Assembly: GCA_017404665.1 (NCBI GenBank)
Contig: JAFRBX010000070.1
Coordinates: 1-64,000 of the forward strand
Origin: Ruminococcus sp.
Lineage (GTDB): Bacteria; Bacillota; Clostridia; Oscillospirales; Acutalibacteraceae
Reading direction: 5' to 3'
DNA: 64,000 nt
In this document: positions 32,917-40,852 of the stretch, one piece after another
Numbering within the stretch: position 1 is the first letter of the stretch
Layout of the letters: the number at the start of each line of letters is the position of its first letter
Translations under genes and position numbers: made by a program
Notes under the pieces: model-generated
Database searches by the model: none
Told to the model about the DNA's origin: nothing
Seen by the model: the letters and a program-made list of their open reading frames with translations, nothing else

Positions 32917-33933
32917 ATGCTGAAAAGAAAGTTTACGCCTTCCCATGTGAAGGTGCTTGACTCGCCCCCGATGCTGATCTTGTGTATCGTGCTGGCCGTG
33001 GGGCTGTATATCGGCTGTTTCGCGGGTCTGATCTCCAACAAGGCGATGCGCTACCTCGTACAGATTTTTCTCTACATCACGATGGGTGAGATGTGGAACC
33101 TGCTCTCGGGCTACGCGGGCATGACCAGCCTTGGACAGCAGCTGTATATCGGGCTTGCGGGTTACAGCGTCGCCATGGCGACCTCGCCGCTGTTTGGATT
33201 GCCGCTGTTCGGCGCGCTGCTGCTCGGCGCGGGGATCAGCGTCGTGGTATCGCTCTTTATGTCTCTGATCCTGTTCCGCTTAGAGGGGATGTATTTTTCG
33301 ATCGCGACGCTGGTGGCGGCGGAAGCGTTCTGCATGCTGTTTTTCGCGTGGAAGTTTGTCGGTCAGGGCGCGGGCATGACGATCCGTATCAATCCTTATC
33401 CGACGCTTCAGGAAATCTGCATCCTGTCTATGACCATCTGCGTGGTCGCGCTGGCGCTGGTATACGGTTTGCTGCGTACGCGCGTAGGACTGGGTCTGAC
33501 CGCGATGCGCGACGATATCACCTCTGCGGCGTCCGTCGGCGTGAACATCTTCAGCCATAAGCTGCTGGTATATGTGATCGCGGCGTTCTTCACGGCGCTC
33601 GCGGGCGGCATCTTCTTTGTCAACAAGGGCATGATCTATCCGGATTCGGGCTTCGGCATCAGCTGGACGATCTCGATGGTGTTCATCGCGATCATCGGCG
33701 GCACGGGAACGGTGAGCGGTCCGATCATCGGCGCGATCATCTATGTGTTTCTCAACGAAAAGCTCGCGGACTATCCCGGGTGGTCAAATATCATCTTAGG
33801 AACGATTACGATCCTGGTGATCCTGTTTCTGCCCAACGGCATCATGGGAACGCTCCAGAAAAAGCTGCATTTTGAGATCTTTTCGTCTAAGCGTTTTTCG
33901 TTTAAGCTCAAAAAAGCAGCAAAGGAAAAATAA
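32917..33933 (+). CDS. livM: ABC importer permease, LivM-type
   Basis: A 338-residue membrane protein, partner of the LivH-type permease. Markers are NLLSGYAGMTSLGQQLYIGL, LIFRLEGMYFSIATL-like (here LILFRLEGMYFSIAT), GLTAMRDDITSAASVGVN and MVFIAIIGGTGTVSGPIIG. The C-terminal tail is Lys-rich and cytoplasmic. GGGGAGGGG precedes the ATG. It is the last gene of the importer operon; a REP-like palindrome follows within 25 bases. Confidence 0.92.
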   Translation: MLKRKFTPSHVKVLDSPPMLILCIVLAVGLYIGCFAGLISNKAMRYLVQIFLYITMGEMWNLLSGYAGMTSLGQQLYIGLAGYSVAMATSPLFGLPLFGALLLGAGISVVVSLFMSLILFRLEGMYFSIATLVAAEAFCMLFFAWKFVGQGAGMTIRINPYPTLQEICILSMTICVVALALVYGLLRTRVGLGLTAMRDDITSAASVGVNIFSHKLLVYVIAAFFTALAGGIFFVNKGMIYPDSGFGISWTISMVFIAIIGGTGTVSGPIIGAIIYVFLNEKLADYPGWSNIILGTITILVILFLPNGIMGTLQKKLHFEIFSSKRFSFKLKKAAKEK

Positions 33934-33956
33934 TATCGCAAGATTTATTCAAAATA

Positions 33957-33996
33957 GTCATTGCAAAGCCCTTTTGGGGCTGTGGCAATCTCAACC
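33957..33996. repeat. REP-like palindrome, copy 4
   Basis: GTCATTGCAAAGCCC-TTTT-GGGGCTGTGGCAATCTC, the stem-loop form of the family, in the 226-base gap between the importer operon and the GAPDH gene. Confidence 0.85.
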
Positions 33997-34081
33997 GATT
34001 AAACGAAAAAATACACCGCGGCTTTCGTGATTGCACAGGGAAGATTATTTCTATTTTTGTTAAATATTTCATATTTACATA

Positions 34082-34110
34082 TTGATTTCACGTTTGATTT
34101 GTAGTAAAAT
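34082..34110 (+). promoter_or_regulatory. Promoter of the GAPDH gene
   Basis: TTGATT (34082-34087), 17 bases, TAAAAT (34105-34110). A second TTGATT at 34094 is too close to be the -35. AGGAGG at about 34147 serves the start codon. Confidence 0.6.
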
Positions 34111-34159
34111 AACAATGATGTAACATTTACATTTAAAATAATTCTTAGGAGGAAAAATT

Positions 34160-35188
34160 ATGTCAGTAAAAGTTGCTATTAACGGCTTTGGCCGTATCGG
34201 TCGTCTGGCTTTCCGTCAGATGTTCGGTGCTGAGGGTTACGATGTAGTTGCTATCAACGATCTGACCAACCCTGCTATGCTCGCGAACCTGCTGAAGTAT
34301 GACACCGCTCAGAAGGGCTATTGCGGCGTGATCGGCGAAGGTCTGCACACTGTCGAGGCGGGCGAGAACTCCATTATCGTTGACGGTAAGGAGATCACCA
34401 TCTACGCTGAGGCTGACGCTTCCAAGCTGCCTTGGGGCGAGATCGGCGTAGACGTAGTGCTCGAGTGCACCGGCTTCTATTGCTCTAAGGCAAAGAGCCA
34501 GGCTCACATCGACGCCGGCGCCAAGAAGGTTGTTATCTCCGCTCCCGCGGGCAACGACCTCAAGACCATCGTTTTCAGCGTTAACGAGGACACCCTGACC
34601 GCTGAGGACACCATCATCTCCGCTGCTTCCTGCACTACTAACTGCCTCGCTCCCATGGCGGACACCCTCAACAAGTATGCTCCCATCCAGACCGGTATCA
34701 TGTGCACCGTACACGCATACACCGGCGATCAGATGATCCTGGACGGCCCGCATCGCAAGGGCGACATGAGACGTGCCCGTGCAGGCGCCTGCAACATCGT
34801 TCCCAACTCCACCGGCGCTGCGAAGGCGATCGGTCTGGTTATCCCTGAGCTGAACGGCAAGCTCATCGGCGCTGCGCAGCGTGTTCCGGTATGCACCGGC
34901 TCCACCACCATCCTGACCGCAGTTGTCAAGGGCAAGGACGTCACCAAAGAGGGCATCAACGCCGCTATGAAGGCTGCCGCTTCCGACAGCTTCGGCTACA
35001 ACGAGGATCCGATCGTGTCTTCTGACGTTATCGGCATGCGTTACGGCTCGCTGTTCGATGCGACCCAGACCATGGTATCCCCGATCGGCGACGATCTGTA
35101 TGAGGTTCAGGTGGTTTCTTGGTATGATAACGAGAACTCCTACACTTCTCAGATGGTCCGCACCATCAAGTATTTTGCTGAGCTGTAA
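34160..35188 (+). CDS. gap: Glyceraldehyde-3-phosphate dehydrogenase, type I
   Basis: A 342-residue glycolytic enzyme that oxidises and phosphorylates glyceraldehyde 3-phosphate with NAD. The N-terminal Rossmann motif is [14 protein letters not shown], the catalytic Cys is in SCTTNCLAP (about residue 158), and [15 protein letters not shown] and [13 protein letters not shown] are the usual family signatures. Codon use is strongly biased, as expected for a highly expressed gene. AGGAGG precedes the ATG. It has its own promoter and is apparently monocistronic. Confidence 0.98.
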   Translation: MSVKVAINGFGRIGRLAFRQMFGAEGYDVVAINDLTNPAMLANLLKYDTAQKGYCGVIGEGLHTVEAGENSIIVDGKEITIYAEADASKLPWGEIGVDVVLECTGFYCSKAKSQAHIDAGAKKVVISAPAGNDLKTIVFSVNEDTLTAEDTIISAASCTTNCLAPMADTLNKYAPIQTGIMCTVHAYTGDQMILDGPHRKGDMRRARAGACNIVPNSTGAAKAIGLVIPELNGKLIGAAQRVPVCTGSTTILTAVVKGKDVTKEGINAAMKAAASDSFGYNEDPIVSSDVIGMRYGSLFDATQTMVSPIGDDLYEVQVVSWYDNENSYTSQMVRTIKYFAEL

Positions 35189-35290
35189 TCTGATCGTTCA
35201 AGGTTATACTCAGTTGCCGAGGCGGGACATGCCGTTTGAGAATCCGGCTTACGGAGTGTTTTGCCAAAGCAAAAAAATAAATCGCCAAAT

Positions 35291-35320
35291 CGCGGCTGTA
35301 CTTTCGGGTGCAGCCGCTTT
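35291..35320 (+). terminator. Terminator region after the GAPDH gene
   Basis: GCGGCTG (35292-35298) pairs with CAGCCGC (35311-35317), followed by TTTGTG. A perfect 14-base palindrome, CCGGAATATTCCGG, lies at 35331-35344 within TCTCT/AGAGA arms. Nothing coding is seen in this 285-base gap. Confidence 0.6.
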
Positions 35321-35375
35321 GTGCGTCTCTCCGGAATATTCCGGCAGAGAGTTTGAGAATACCAAACAAATTTTA

Positions 35376-35404
35376 TTGACAAAAATTTCCCGTTAGTGTA
35401 TAAT
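35376..35404 (+). promoter_or_regulatory. Perfect consensus sigma-A promoter
   Basis: TTGACA (35376-35381), exactly 17 bases, TATAAT (35399-35404). It drives the amino acid binding protein gene, which also has AAAGGAG before its ATG. Confidence 0.9.
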
Positions 35405-35473
35405 TTTCAAGGTTGCTTTATTTTGAGCGATTTATTACATTAAAACATTAAAACGAGAAAAGGAGAAACCATT

Positions 35474-36259
35474 ATGAAAAAAGTATTAGCACTGATCTTA
35501 GCTATCGCTATGATCGCTTCCGTCGCTATGCTGACCGGCTGCGGCGAAAACTCCGGCGAGGGTAATGAGGTCGAGGTCAACACCGACGATGCAAAGACCT
35601 ATATCATCTACTCCGACAACGCATTCGCTCCCTTCGAGTATCTTGATACCGAGACCAACACCTATGTAGGCGTTGATATGGATCTGATGGCTGCTATCGC
35701 CGAGGATCAGGGCATCAGCTACGAGATGCACAACGAGGGCTTCGACGCTTCTATGGGCGCTGTCCAGAGCGGTCAGGCTGACGCGATGATCGCCGGTATG
35801 ACCATCACCGACGAGCGTAAAGAGACCTTCGATTTCTCCGACGCATATTTTGACGACGGTCAGGTCATCGTTGCCAAGGCAGGCACCACCCTCGAAGACC
35901 TCAACGGCAAGACTGTTGCTGCCAAGACCTCTACCGTAGGCGGCGAGTATGCCGAGTCCATCAAGGATGAGTACGGCTTCACCATCAACTACTATGAGGG
36001 CTCCGACAACATGTATCAGGCAGTTCTGACCGGTACCGACGTAGCTTGTGTCGAGGACTTCTCCGTTATCGGTTACGCGATCAAGTCCGGTGAGGTCGAC
36101 CTCGAGATCGTCTCCGAGGAGCCTGCTAACGTTAAGGGCTATGGCTTTGCTGTTCAGAAGGGCAAGAACCCCGAGCTGATCGAGAAGTTCAACGCAGGTC
36201 TTGCGAACATCAAGGCGAGCGGCAAGTACGACGAGATTCTCGCTAAGTACGGTTATTGA
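35474..36259 (+). CDS. Polar amino acid ABC binding lipoprotein
   Basis: A 261-residue extracellular solute-binding protein of family 3. The signal peptide ends in a lipobox LTGC (Cys about 23). The family motif NAFAPFEYLD and VGVDMDLMAAIAEDQG start the first lobe. DAMIAGMTITDERKETFDFSDAYF is characteristic of cystine, glutamine, arginine or lysine binding proteins. The second lobe has GKTVAAKTSTVGGEYAESI. The high-expression promoter and biased codons imply abundance. The permease and ATPase follow at 36600 and 37289 after a hairpin and a repeat. The amino acid bound cannot be fixed from sequence. Confidence 0.93.
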   Translation: MKKVLALILAIAMIASVAMLTGCGENSGEGNEVEVNTDDAKTYIIYSDNAFAPFEYLDTETNTYVGVDMDLMAAIAEDQGISYEMHNEGFDASMGAVQSGQADAMIAGMTITDERKETFDFSDAYFDDGQVIVAKAGTTLEDLNGKTVAAKTSTVGGEYAESIKDEYGFTINYYEGSDNMYQAVLTGTDVACVEDFSVIGYAIKSGEVDLEIVSEEPANVKGYGFAVQKGKNPELIEKFNAGLANIKASGKYDEILAKYGY

Positions 36260-36311
36260 TCTTTCAGGGAATGATATAGGATTACCCAAGCTGTAAAATA
36301 GTCAAATTCGG

Positions 36312-36346
36312 TTCGGCACGGTAAGGGATTATCGTGCCGAATCTAT
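36312..36346 (+). terminator. Hairpin between binding protein and permease
   Basis: TTCGGCACG (36312-36320) and CGTGCCGAA (36333-36341) form a 9-bp stem, followed by a short TCTATT. Probably a partial terminator that lowers permease and ATPase expression. Confidence 0.65.
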
Positions 36347-36354
36347 TACAAATC

Positions 36355-36541
36355 GTCATTGCGAAGCCCATAGGCTCCCTTTCCTAAGGGAGCTGTCACC
36401 CATAGGGGGTCCACGAAAAGCCCCTGCTTTTGGGGAGAGGAGTAGTCACGACGCGAGGTCAAGGCATACCAACCGGATATGCCTACCGAGCACAGCGAAC
36501 GACGACGAGACTGAGGGTTCCGGGCTGTAGCAATCTCAACC
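36355..36541. repeat. REP-like palindrome split by a second repeat (copy 5)
   Basis: GTCATTGCGAAGCCC (36355-36369) and GGGCTGTAGCAATCTCAACC (36522-36541) are the two halves of one REP-like unit. The loop holds about 150 bases of other repeat sequence starting GGCTCCCTTTCCTAAGGGAGC and ending ACTGAGGGTTC, similar to the ends of the 15813 element. It fills most of the 340-base gap. Confidence 0.75.
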
Positions 36542-36599
36542 AATTAAAACGGGTCAAATATCCTCGTATAGGGGAAGTTTTTAAAGGCAGTTGTAGTAT

Positions 36600-37292
36600 A
36601 TGGATTTTGGAAGAGTATTACAAGAAGCGTTACCGATGCTGTTGGAAGGTCTCTGGCTGACAGTCAGGGTCTCGATCATCTCGATCATTATCGGCATGGT
36701 GATCGGTCTGTTGATGTGCCTGATGAAGATGTCAAAAAACGTCGTTCTCAAGGCGATCGCGAACGTGTATATCTGGATTATCCGCGGCACCCCGATGCTG
36801 GTACAGGCGTTGATCGTGTTCTTCGGCTTTCCACAGCTGATTCAGATGACGATCAACCCGAATTTCCGCATGGACGCGTACACTGCGGGCATTATCACGC
36901 TGTCGCTGAACGCCGGCGCGTATCTCGCTGAGATATATCGCGGCGGCATCATGGCGGTCCCGAAGGGTCAGTCTGAGGCGGCAAGATCGCTGGGTCTGTC
37001 CCAGAGCAAGACGATGATGAAGGTCGTGCTTCCGCAGGCGATCAAGTTCTCGATCCCCTCGCTGGTCAACCAGTTCATCATCACCATCAAGGATACCTCG
37101 ATCCTGTCGGTCATCGGCTTGGCGGAGGTCGTTAACAAGGCGAAGACCTATGTCGGCAGCACTTATGTGTATTTTGCTACCTACGCGGTGGTCGCCGTGA
37201 TGTATCTGGTGGTGATCTCCGTCCTGATGATCATCTCCAATTATATTGAGAAGAAGTTAAAATATGAAGCGAAGGGGAAGAAGAAGTCGTGA
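36600..37292 (+). CDS. Polar amino acid ABC permease
   Basis: A 230-residue permease of the HisM/GlnP type with about five membrane segments. [21 protein letters not shown] is the N-terminal family signature. [22 protein letters not shown] and [16 protein letters not shown] are the coupling-loop region with the conserved RGTP and EIYRGG boxes. The region before the ATG has no clean AGGAGG (only AAAGGCAG), suggesting modest translation. It overlaps the ATPase gene by four bases (GTGA). Confidence 0.93.
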   Translation: MDFGRVLQEALPMLLEGLWLTVRVSIISIIIGMVIGLLMCLMKMSKNVVLKAIANVYIWIIRGTPMLVQALIVFFGFPQLIQMTINPNFRMDAYTAGIITLSLNAGAYLAEIYRGGIMAVPKGQSEAARSLGLSQSKTMMKVVLPQAIKFSIPSLVNQFIITIKDTSILSVIGLAEVVNKAKTYVGSTYVYFATYAVVAVMYLVVISVLMIISNYIEKKLKYEAKGKKKS

Positions 37293-38038
37293 CCCATATC
37301 AATAAAGAAAACAAAAAGGTCGTCGTCACCAATCTTCATAAGTATTTTGACGATCTCGAGGTGCTTACCGGTATCGATGCGACGATATTCGAGGGCGAGG
37401 TCGTGTGCGTGATCGGTCCCTCCGGCTCCGGCAAATCCACCTTTCTGCGCTGTCTGAACAAGCTTGAGGACGCTACGTCCGGGACGATCATCATCGATGG
37501 CTTTGATATCACCGACAAGAAGATCAACATCAACAAGGTGCGTGAGAACATCGGCATGGTGTTCCAGCAGTTCAACCTGTTCCATAACATGACCGTTATC
37601 AAGAACATCATGATGGCGCCCGTGTCGCTGAAGAAGATGACCAAGGATGAAGCGTATAATAAAGCGATGGAGCTGCTCGATCGTGTCGGTCTTGCGGATA
37701 AAGCGGATTCCTTCCCCGGAGAGCTTTCCGGCGGTCAGCAGCAGCGTGTGGCGATCGCCCGCGCTCTGGCGATGAATCCCGATATCATGCTCTTTGACGA
37801 GCCCACCTCCGCGCTCGATCCCGAAATGGTCGGCGAGGTGCTGGACGTTATGAAGGAGCTTGCCGCCGAGGGTATGACGATGATCGTCGTCACTCATGAG
37901 ATGGGATTTGCCCGTGAGGTCGCGGACCGTGTGCTGTTTATGGCGGACGGCGTGATCTGCGAGGAGGGCACCCCCGAAGAGGTGTTCGGCAATCCGCAGA
38001 ACGAGCGCACCCAGGACTTTTTGCGTAAAGTATTATGA
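37289..38038 (+). CDS. Polar amino acid ABC ATPase
   Basis: A 249-residue ATPase of the GlnQ/HisP type. Walker [11 protein letters not shown]-loop in [12 protein letters not shown], signature LSGGQQQR, Walker [14 protein letters not shown] and switch His in VTHEMGFA. The start is GTG at 37289, overlapping the permease stop. GAAGGGG lies upstream. Completes a binding protein-permease-ATPase importer. Confidence 0.94.
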   Translation: MTHINKENKKVVVTNLHKYFDDLEVLTGIDATIFEGEVVCVIGPSGSGKSTFLRCLNKLEDATSGTIIIDGFDITDKKININKVRENIGMVFQQFNLFHNMTVIKNIMMAPVSLKKMTKDEAYNKAMELLDRVGLADKADSFPGELSGGQQQRVAIARALAMNPDIMLFDEPTSALDPEMVGEVLDVMKELAAEGMTMIVVTHEMGFAREVADRVLFMADGVICEEGTPEEVFGNPQNERTQDFLRKVL

Positions 38039-38044
38039 TTATTG

Positions 38045-38075
38045 CGGCGGTACACGGGTTGTACCGCTGTTTTGC
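38045..38075 (+). terminator. Terminator after the amino acid importer
   Basis: GCGGTAC and GTACCGC arms around ACGGGTT (38047-38067), followed by TGTTTTG, six bases past the ATPase stop. The epimerase gene starts close behind. Confidence 0.7.
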
Positions 38076-38091
38076 ATTGTAAGGAGCAAAT

Positions 38092-39003
38092 ATGAAAATT
38101 CTGATCACAGGCGGTACGACCTTCGTCAGCAAATTTGCGGCGGAGTATTATGTAAAACAAGGCAATGAGGTGTTTGTTCTCAACCGCGGCAGCAGGGAAC
38201 AGGTGAAAGGCGTTTCACCTATCGTGGCTGACCGATTGCAGCTGGGTAATAGGTTGAAAGGAGAGCATTTTGACCTGATCCTTGATATCACCGCTTATAC
38301 ACAGGAGCATATCCGAGCGCTTCTCGACTCGGGCGTGACCTTTGACGACTACATCTTCATCAGCTCCAGCGCCGTCTACCCCGAGACGAATCCGCAGCCC
38401 TTTACAGAGGAACAGATTTGCGGGTATAACGCTGTGTGGGGTGACTATGGGATGAACAAGCTCAAAGCGGAACGATATTTACAGGCACGTGTACCGAACG
38501 CCTATATACTGCGGCCTCCGTATTTTTACGGTATTTATGAGAATTTGTACCGCGAAGCGTTCGTCTTTGACTGCGCTATGCGGGACAGAGCATTTTATCT
38601 GCCGCAAAACGGCGGCATGAAGCTGCAGTTCTTCCACGTCCGTGATCTGTGCCGTTTTATTGATGCTTTGCTCGACAAGTATCCCGATCAGCGCGTCTTC
38701 AACGTCGGCAATAAAGAATCCGTAACCGTCAAAGAATGGGTCGAGCTGTGTTACCGCGCGGCAGGCAAAAGCGCACGATTTGTCAATGTCGATAAAAACG
38801 TTCCTCAAAGGGATTATTTCTGCTTCTATGATAATGAGTATGTGCTCGACGTCACCAAACAGTCGGCGCTGATGCCTGACGCCTTGTCATTGGAGCAAGG
38901 TCTGCAAGAAGAATTCTTGTGGTACAAAGATAATCTCGACAGCATTTATAACCGCAAACCTTATATGGAATACATTGATCAGCATTTGGTGAAGCAATCA
39001 TGA
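38092..39003 (+). CDS. NAD-dependent epimerase/dehydratase (extended SDR)
   Basis: A 303-residue Rossmann-fold enzyme of the extended short-chain dehydrogenase family. The dinucleotide motif is TGGTTFVS (7-14) with Ser in the last Gly position. The catalytic Ser region is FISSSAVYP, and Tyr/Lys are in YGMNKLKAE (about 125-135). The family acts on nucleotide sugars or related substrates, as epimerase, dehydratase or reductase. AAGGAG precedes the ATG. It overlaps the acetyltransferase gene by four bases (ATGA), so the two are co-translated. Substrate unknown. Confidence 0.88.
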   Translation: MKILITGGTTFVSKFAAEYYVKQGNEVFVLNRGSREQVKGVSPIVADRLQLGNRLKGEHFDLILDITAYTQEHIRALLDSGVTFDDYIFISSSAVYPETNPQPFTEEQICGYNAVWGDYGMNKLKAERYLQARVPNAYILRPPYFYGIYENLYREAFVFDCAMRDRAFYLPQNGGMKLQFFHVRDLCRFIDALLDKYPDQRVFNVGNKESVTVKEWVELCYRAAGKSARFVNVDKNVPQRDYFCFYDNEYVLDVTKQSALMPDALSLEQGLQEEFLWYKDNLDSIYNRKPYMEYIDQHLVKQS

Positions 39004-39437
39004 TAATCAGAGAAATCAAAGAAACAGAATTAAGCAAGCTGCTCGCATTGTATACCCACCTGCATGAATCGGGTGTTCCCGAAGAGAGCGAGCTTTTGCG
39101 TCGAACATGGGAAATGATTTGCCGTGACCAGAACCATCATATCATCGTCTGTGAGGAGGACGGAAAGCTCGTTTCCTCCTGCGTGTGTGTGATCATCCCG
39201 AACCTGACGCGACATATCCGGCCGTACGCCTTGATCGAAAATGTGGTGACGCATGCAGGTTTCAGGGGAAAGGGTTACGCAACCGCCTGTCTGAACCGGG
39301 CAAAAGAGCTGGCGATCCAAGCCAACTGTTATAAAATGATGCTGCTCACCGGCTCAAAAAGTGACAGTACCCTGAGCTTTTACGAAAAAGCGGGATATAA
39401 CTGTACGGACAAAACGGCGTTTGTGCAGTGGTTATGA
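39000..39437 (+). CDS. GNAT-family N-acetyltransferase
   Basis: A 145-residue acetyl-CoA-dependent acetyltransferase. The acetyl-CoA loop is GFRGKGYATA (RxGxG-type), followed by a helix ending in AKELAIQANCYKMMLLTG and by FYEKAGY, the usual end of the fold. The N-terminal LLALYTHLHESG is common in this group. The start overlaps the upstream stop. Acceptor is unknown. Confidence 0.9.
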   Translation: MIIREIKETELSKLLALYTHLHESGVPEESELLRRTWEMICRDQNHHIIVCEEDGKLVSSCVCVIIPNLTRHIRPYALIENVVTHAGFRGKGYATACLNRAKELAIQANCYKMMLLTGSKSDSTLSFYEKAGYNCTDKTAFVQWL

Positions 39438-39455
39438 TGAATAGCGAACAAAGGC

Positions 39456-39506
39456 AATGCCATTCTAAGGGAGTTAAATGCTTCCGAAGAGTGGCATTTT
39501 TCATTT
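39456..39506 (+). terminator. Terminator before the ctsR operon
   Basis: AATGCCA (39456-39462) and TGGCATT (39492-39498) with an inner TGCTTCC region, followed by a T-rich stretch. It closes the epimerase-acetyltransferase unit. Confidence 0.7.
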
Positions 39507-39556
39507 TTAGAAAAATCAATGCAATTTTGAACAGTTTGTGAATTATTGAATTTGAC

Positions 39557-39573
39557 CTTGACTTTCTTTGACT
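39557..39573 (-). promoter_or_regulatory. CtsR operator
   Basis: Read on the minus strand, AGTCAAA-GAA-AGTCAAG matches the CtsR operator RGTCAAANANRGTCAAA at 16 of 17 positions. A further GTCAAGGTCAG lies on the plus strand at 39590-39600, forming a larger inverted arrangement with TTTGACCTTGACT at 39551. It covers the -35 box and spacer of the promoter, as expected for autorepression. Confidence 0.88.
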
Positions 39574-39586
39574 AATAGTATACAAT
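39558..39586 (+). promoter_or_regulatory. ctsR: Promoter of the ctsR-mcsA-mcsB-clpC operon
   Basis: TTGACT (39558-39563), 17 bases, TACAAT (39581-39586), overlapped by the CtsR operator. The transcript would have a leader of about 160 bases containing two REP-like units and the perfect palindrome CGGCACGCGTGCCG (39725-39738). Confidence 0.8.
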
Positions 39587-39622
39587 ATAGTCAAGGTCAG
39601 AAAAGGACAAACAACACAAAAG

Positions 39623-39662
39623 GTCATTGCGAAGCGTCGTGAGACGCTGTGGCAATCTCAAT
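39623..39662. repeat. REP-like palindrome, copy 6, in the ctsR leader
   Basis: GTCATTGCGAAGCGTC-GTGA-GACGCTGTGGCAATCTC. It has a nearly perfect stem and lies inside the expected 5' leader of the ctsR operon. Confidence 0.85.
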
Positions 39663-39674
39663 TGATTTGGGATC

Positions 39675-39711
39675 GTTATCATGAGGACATTTGTCCGCGG
39701 CAATCTCAACC
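39675..39711. repeat. REP-like palindrome, diverged copy 7
   Basis: GAGGACATTTGTCC stem followed by GCGGCAATCTCAACC. The right half fits the family and the left end is degenerate. Confidence 0.6.
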
Positions 39712-39754
39712 GATTGAGAATAAACGGCACGCGTGCCGAAAAGAGGGATCGAAA

Positions 39755-40210
39755 ATGCGTATGAGCGATATGGTCGCCCGGTATATATTAGATATGCTGG
39801 ACGAACAGGGCGGCGCTGCAGAGATACGCCGCAATGAGCTGGCGACCGCTTTGGGGTGTGTCCCCAGCCAGATCAACTATGTAATCACCTCGCGCTTTAC
39901 GCCCGAGCAGGGCTATCTCGTGGAGTCCCGCCGCGGCGGCGGGGGATATATCCGCATTACCCGCATCAACACGACGCGCGGCGTCGCGATCATGCACATC
40001 GTCAATGCGATCGGCAGCTCGCTGGACAAGGCGACAGCCGAGGTGATGCTGGACAATATGCTGTCGCGCGGGATCATCGATGTGAGCACTGCAAAGCTGA
40101 TGGCGGCGGCAATGGGCGAGAGATCGTATCTCGGCATTCCGCAGCAGTACCGTGATGCGATCCGTGCGACGGTTTTCAAAAATATGCTGCTCACATTGTT
40201 AGACACGTAA
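39755..40210 (+). CDS. ctsR: Transcriptional repressor CtsR
   Basis: A 151-residue repressor of class III heat-shock genes. It has the N-terminal winged helix (MSDMVARYILDML, RRNELATALGCVPSQINYVITSRFTPEQGYLVESRRGGGGYIRI), with the glycine-rich wing that reads the operator. The C-terminal dimerisation and McsB-contact part follows (MLSRGIIDVSTAKLMAAA). The length is typical. The ATG at 39755 with AAGAGGGA seven bases upstream is chosen over the upstream frame from 39662. Expected to repress its own operon through the site at 39557; heat or arginine phosphorylation by McsB relieves this in related bacteria. Confidence 0.97.
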   Translation: MRMSDMVARYILDMLDEQGGAAEIRRNELATALGCVPSQINYVITSRFTPEQGYLVESRRGGGGYIRITRINTTRGVAIMHIVNAIGSSLDKATAEVMLDNMLSRGIIDVSTAKLMAAAMGERSYLGIPQQYRDAIRATVFKNMLLTLLDT

Positions 40211-40219
40211 TATAAAATA

Positions 40220-40323
40220 GTCATTGCGAAGCCCCAAAGGGGCTGTGGCAATCCCCTTGTCGGAGAGGTGCTTCTCCTCTTGTGGGATTCCCACGGTCGC
40301 TTATGCTCCCTCGGAATGACAGC
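40220..40323. repeat. REP-like element, long form (copy 8)
   Basis: GTCATTGCGAAGCCCC-AAA-GGGGCTGTGGCAATCCCC, then a second part ending GGGATTCCCACGGTCGC and CTCGGAATGACA. The end segment pairs with the start (GTCATT/AATGAC), giving a longer palindrome. It lies between ctsR and mcsA. Confidence 0.75.
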
Positions 40324-40346
40324 GATCTGTAAAAGGAGGAAGATTT

Positions 40347-40850
40347 ATGTTATGTCAACACTGCAAAAAGAATGAGGCGACCACGGTTGTCAAAACTATG
40401 ATTAACGGAAAATACACTGAGTACCGGTTGTGCTCTGACTGTGCGCACGAGCTGGGTTACGATTCGATGTTTCCCGATTTTGCCGCTGACTTCGGCGGGC
40501 TGCTGTCGAGCTTTTTCTCAAACGCCCTGCCCGCTGTTTCCGGCGCGACGCACTGCAAAAGCTGCGGCAGCACCCTGAACGATATCAAGCGCACCGGCAA
40601 GGTCGGCTGCGCGGATTGCTACGACACATTTTTCAGTGAGCTGCTGCCCACCATCCGCAGCGTCCACGGCAACACCGAGCATAAGGGAAAGTGCCCCGAT
40701 GCTGTCGAGTACGCCGTCAGCGAAGAGCAGACAGAGGAAAAGTCCGATAAGATCGCACAGCTCAAAGCACAGCTGAAAAAAGCGATCGAAAGCGAGAACT
40801 TTGAACGCGCGGCTCAGCTGCGCGACGAGATCAAGGGATTGGAGGGATAA
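40347..40850 (+). CDS. mcsA: McsA, zinc-binding activator of McsB
   Basis: A 167-residue adaptor. Two zinc sites are formed by CQHCKKN with CSDCAHELGY, and by CKSCGSTL with CADCYDTF. A C-terminal UVR motif (LKKAIESENFERAAQLRDEIKGLE) matches the one in ClpC of this operon. McsA is known to stimulate the McsB arginine kinase. AAAGGAGGAAG precedes the ATG. It is followed by mcsB after two bases. Confidence 0.95.
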   Translation: MLCQHCKKNEATTVVKTMINGKYTEYRLCSDCAHELGYDSMFPDFAADFGGLLSSFFSNALPAVSGATHCKSCGSTLNDIKRTGKVGCADCYDTFFSELLPTIRSVHGNTEHKGKCPDAVEYAVSEEQTEEKSDKIAQLKAQLKKAIESENFERAAQLRDEIKGLEG

Positions 40851-40852
40851 GC

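Noticed and set aside
39662..39754. Longer N-terminus for CtsR from 39662
   Set aside because: It would translate REP-like repeat DNA. The ATG at 39755 gives the normal CtsR length and N-terminus.
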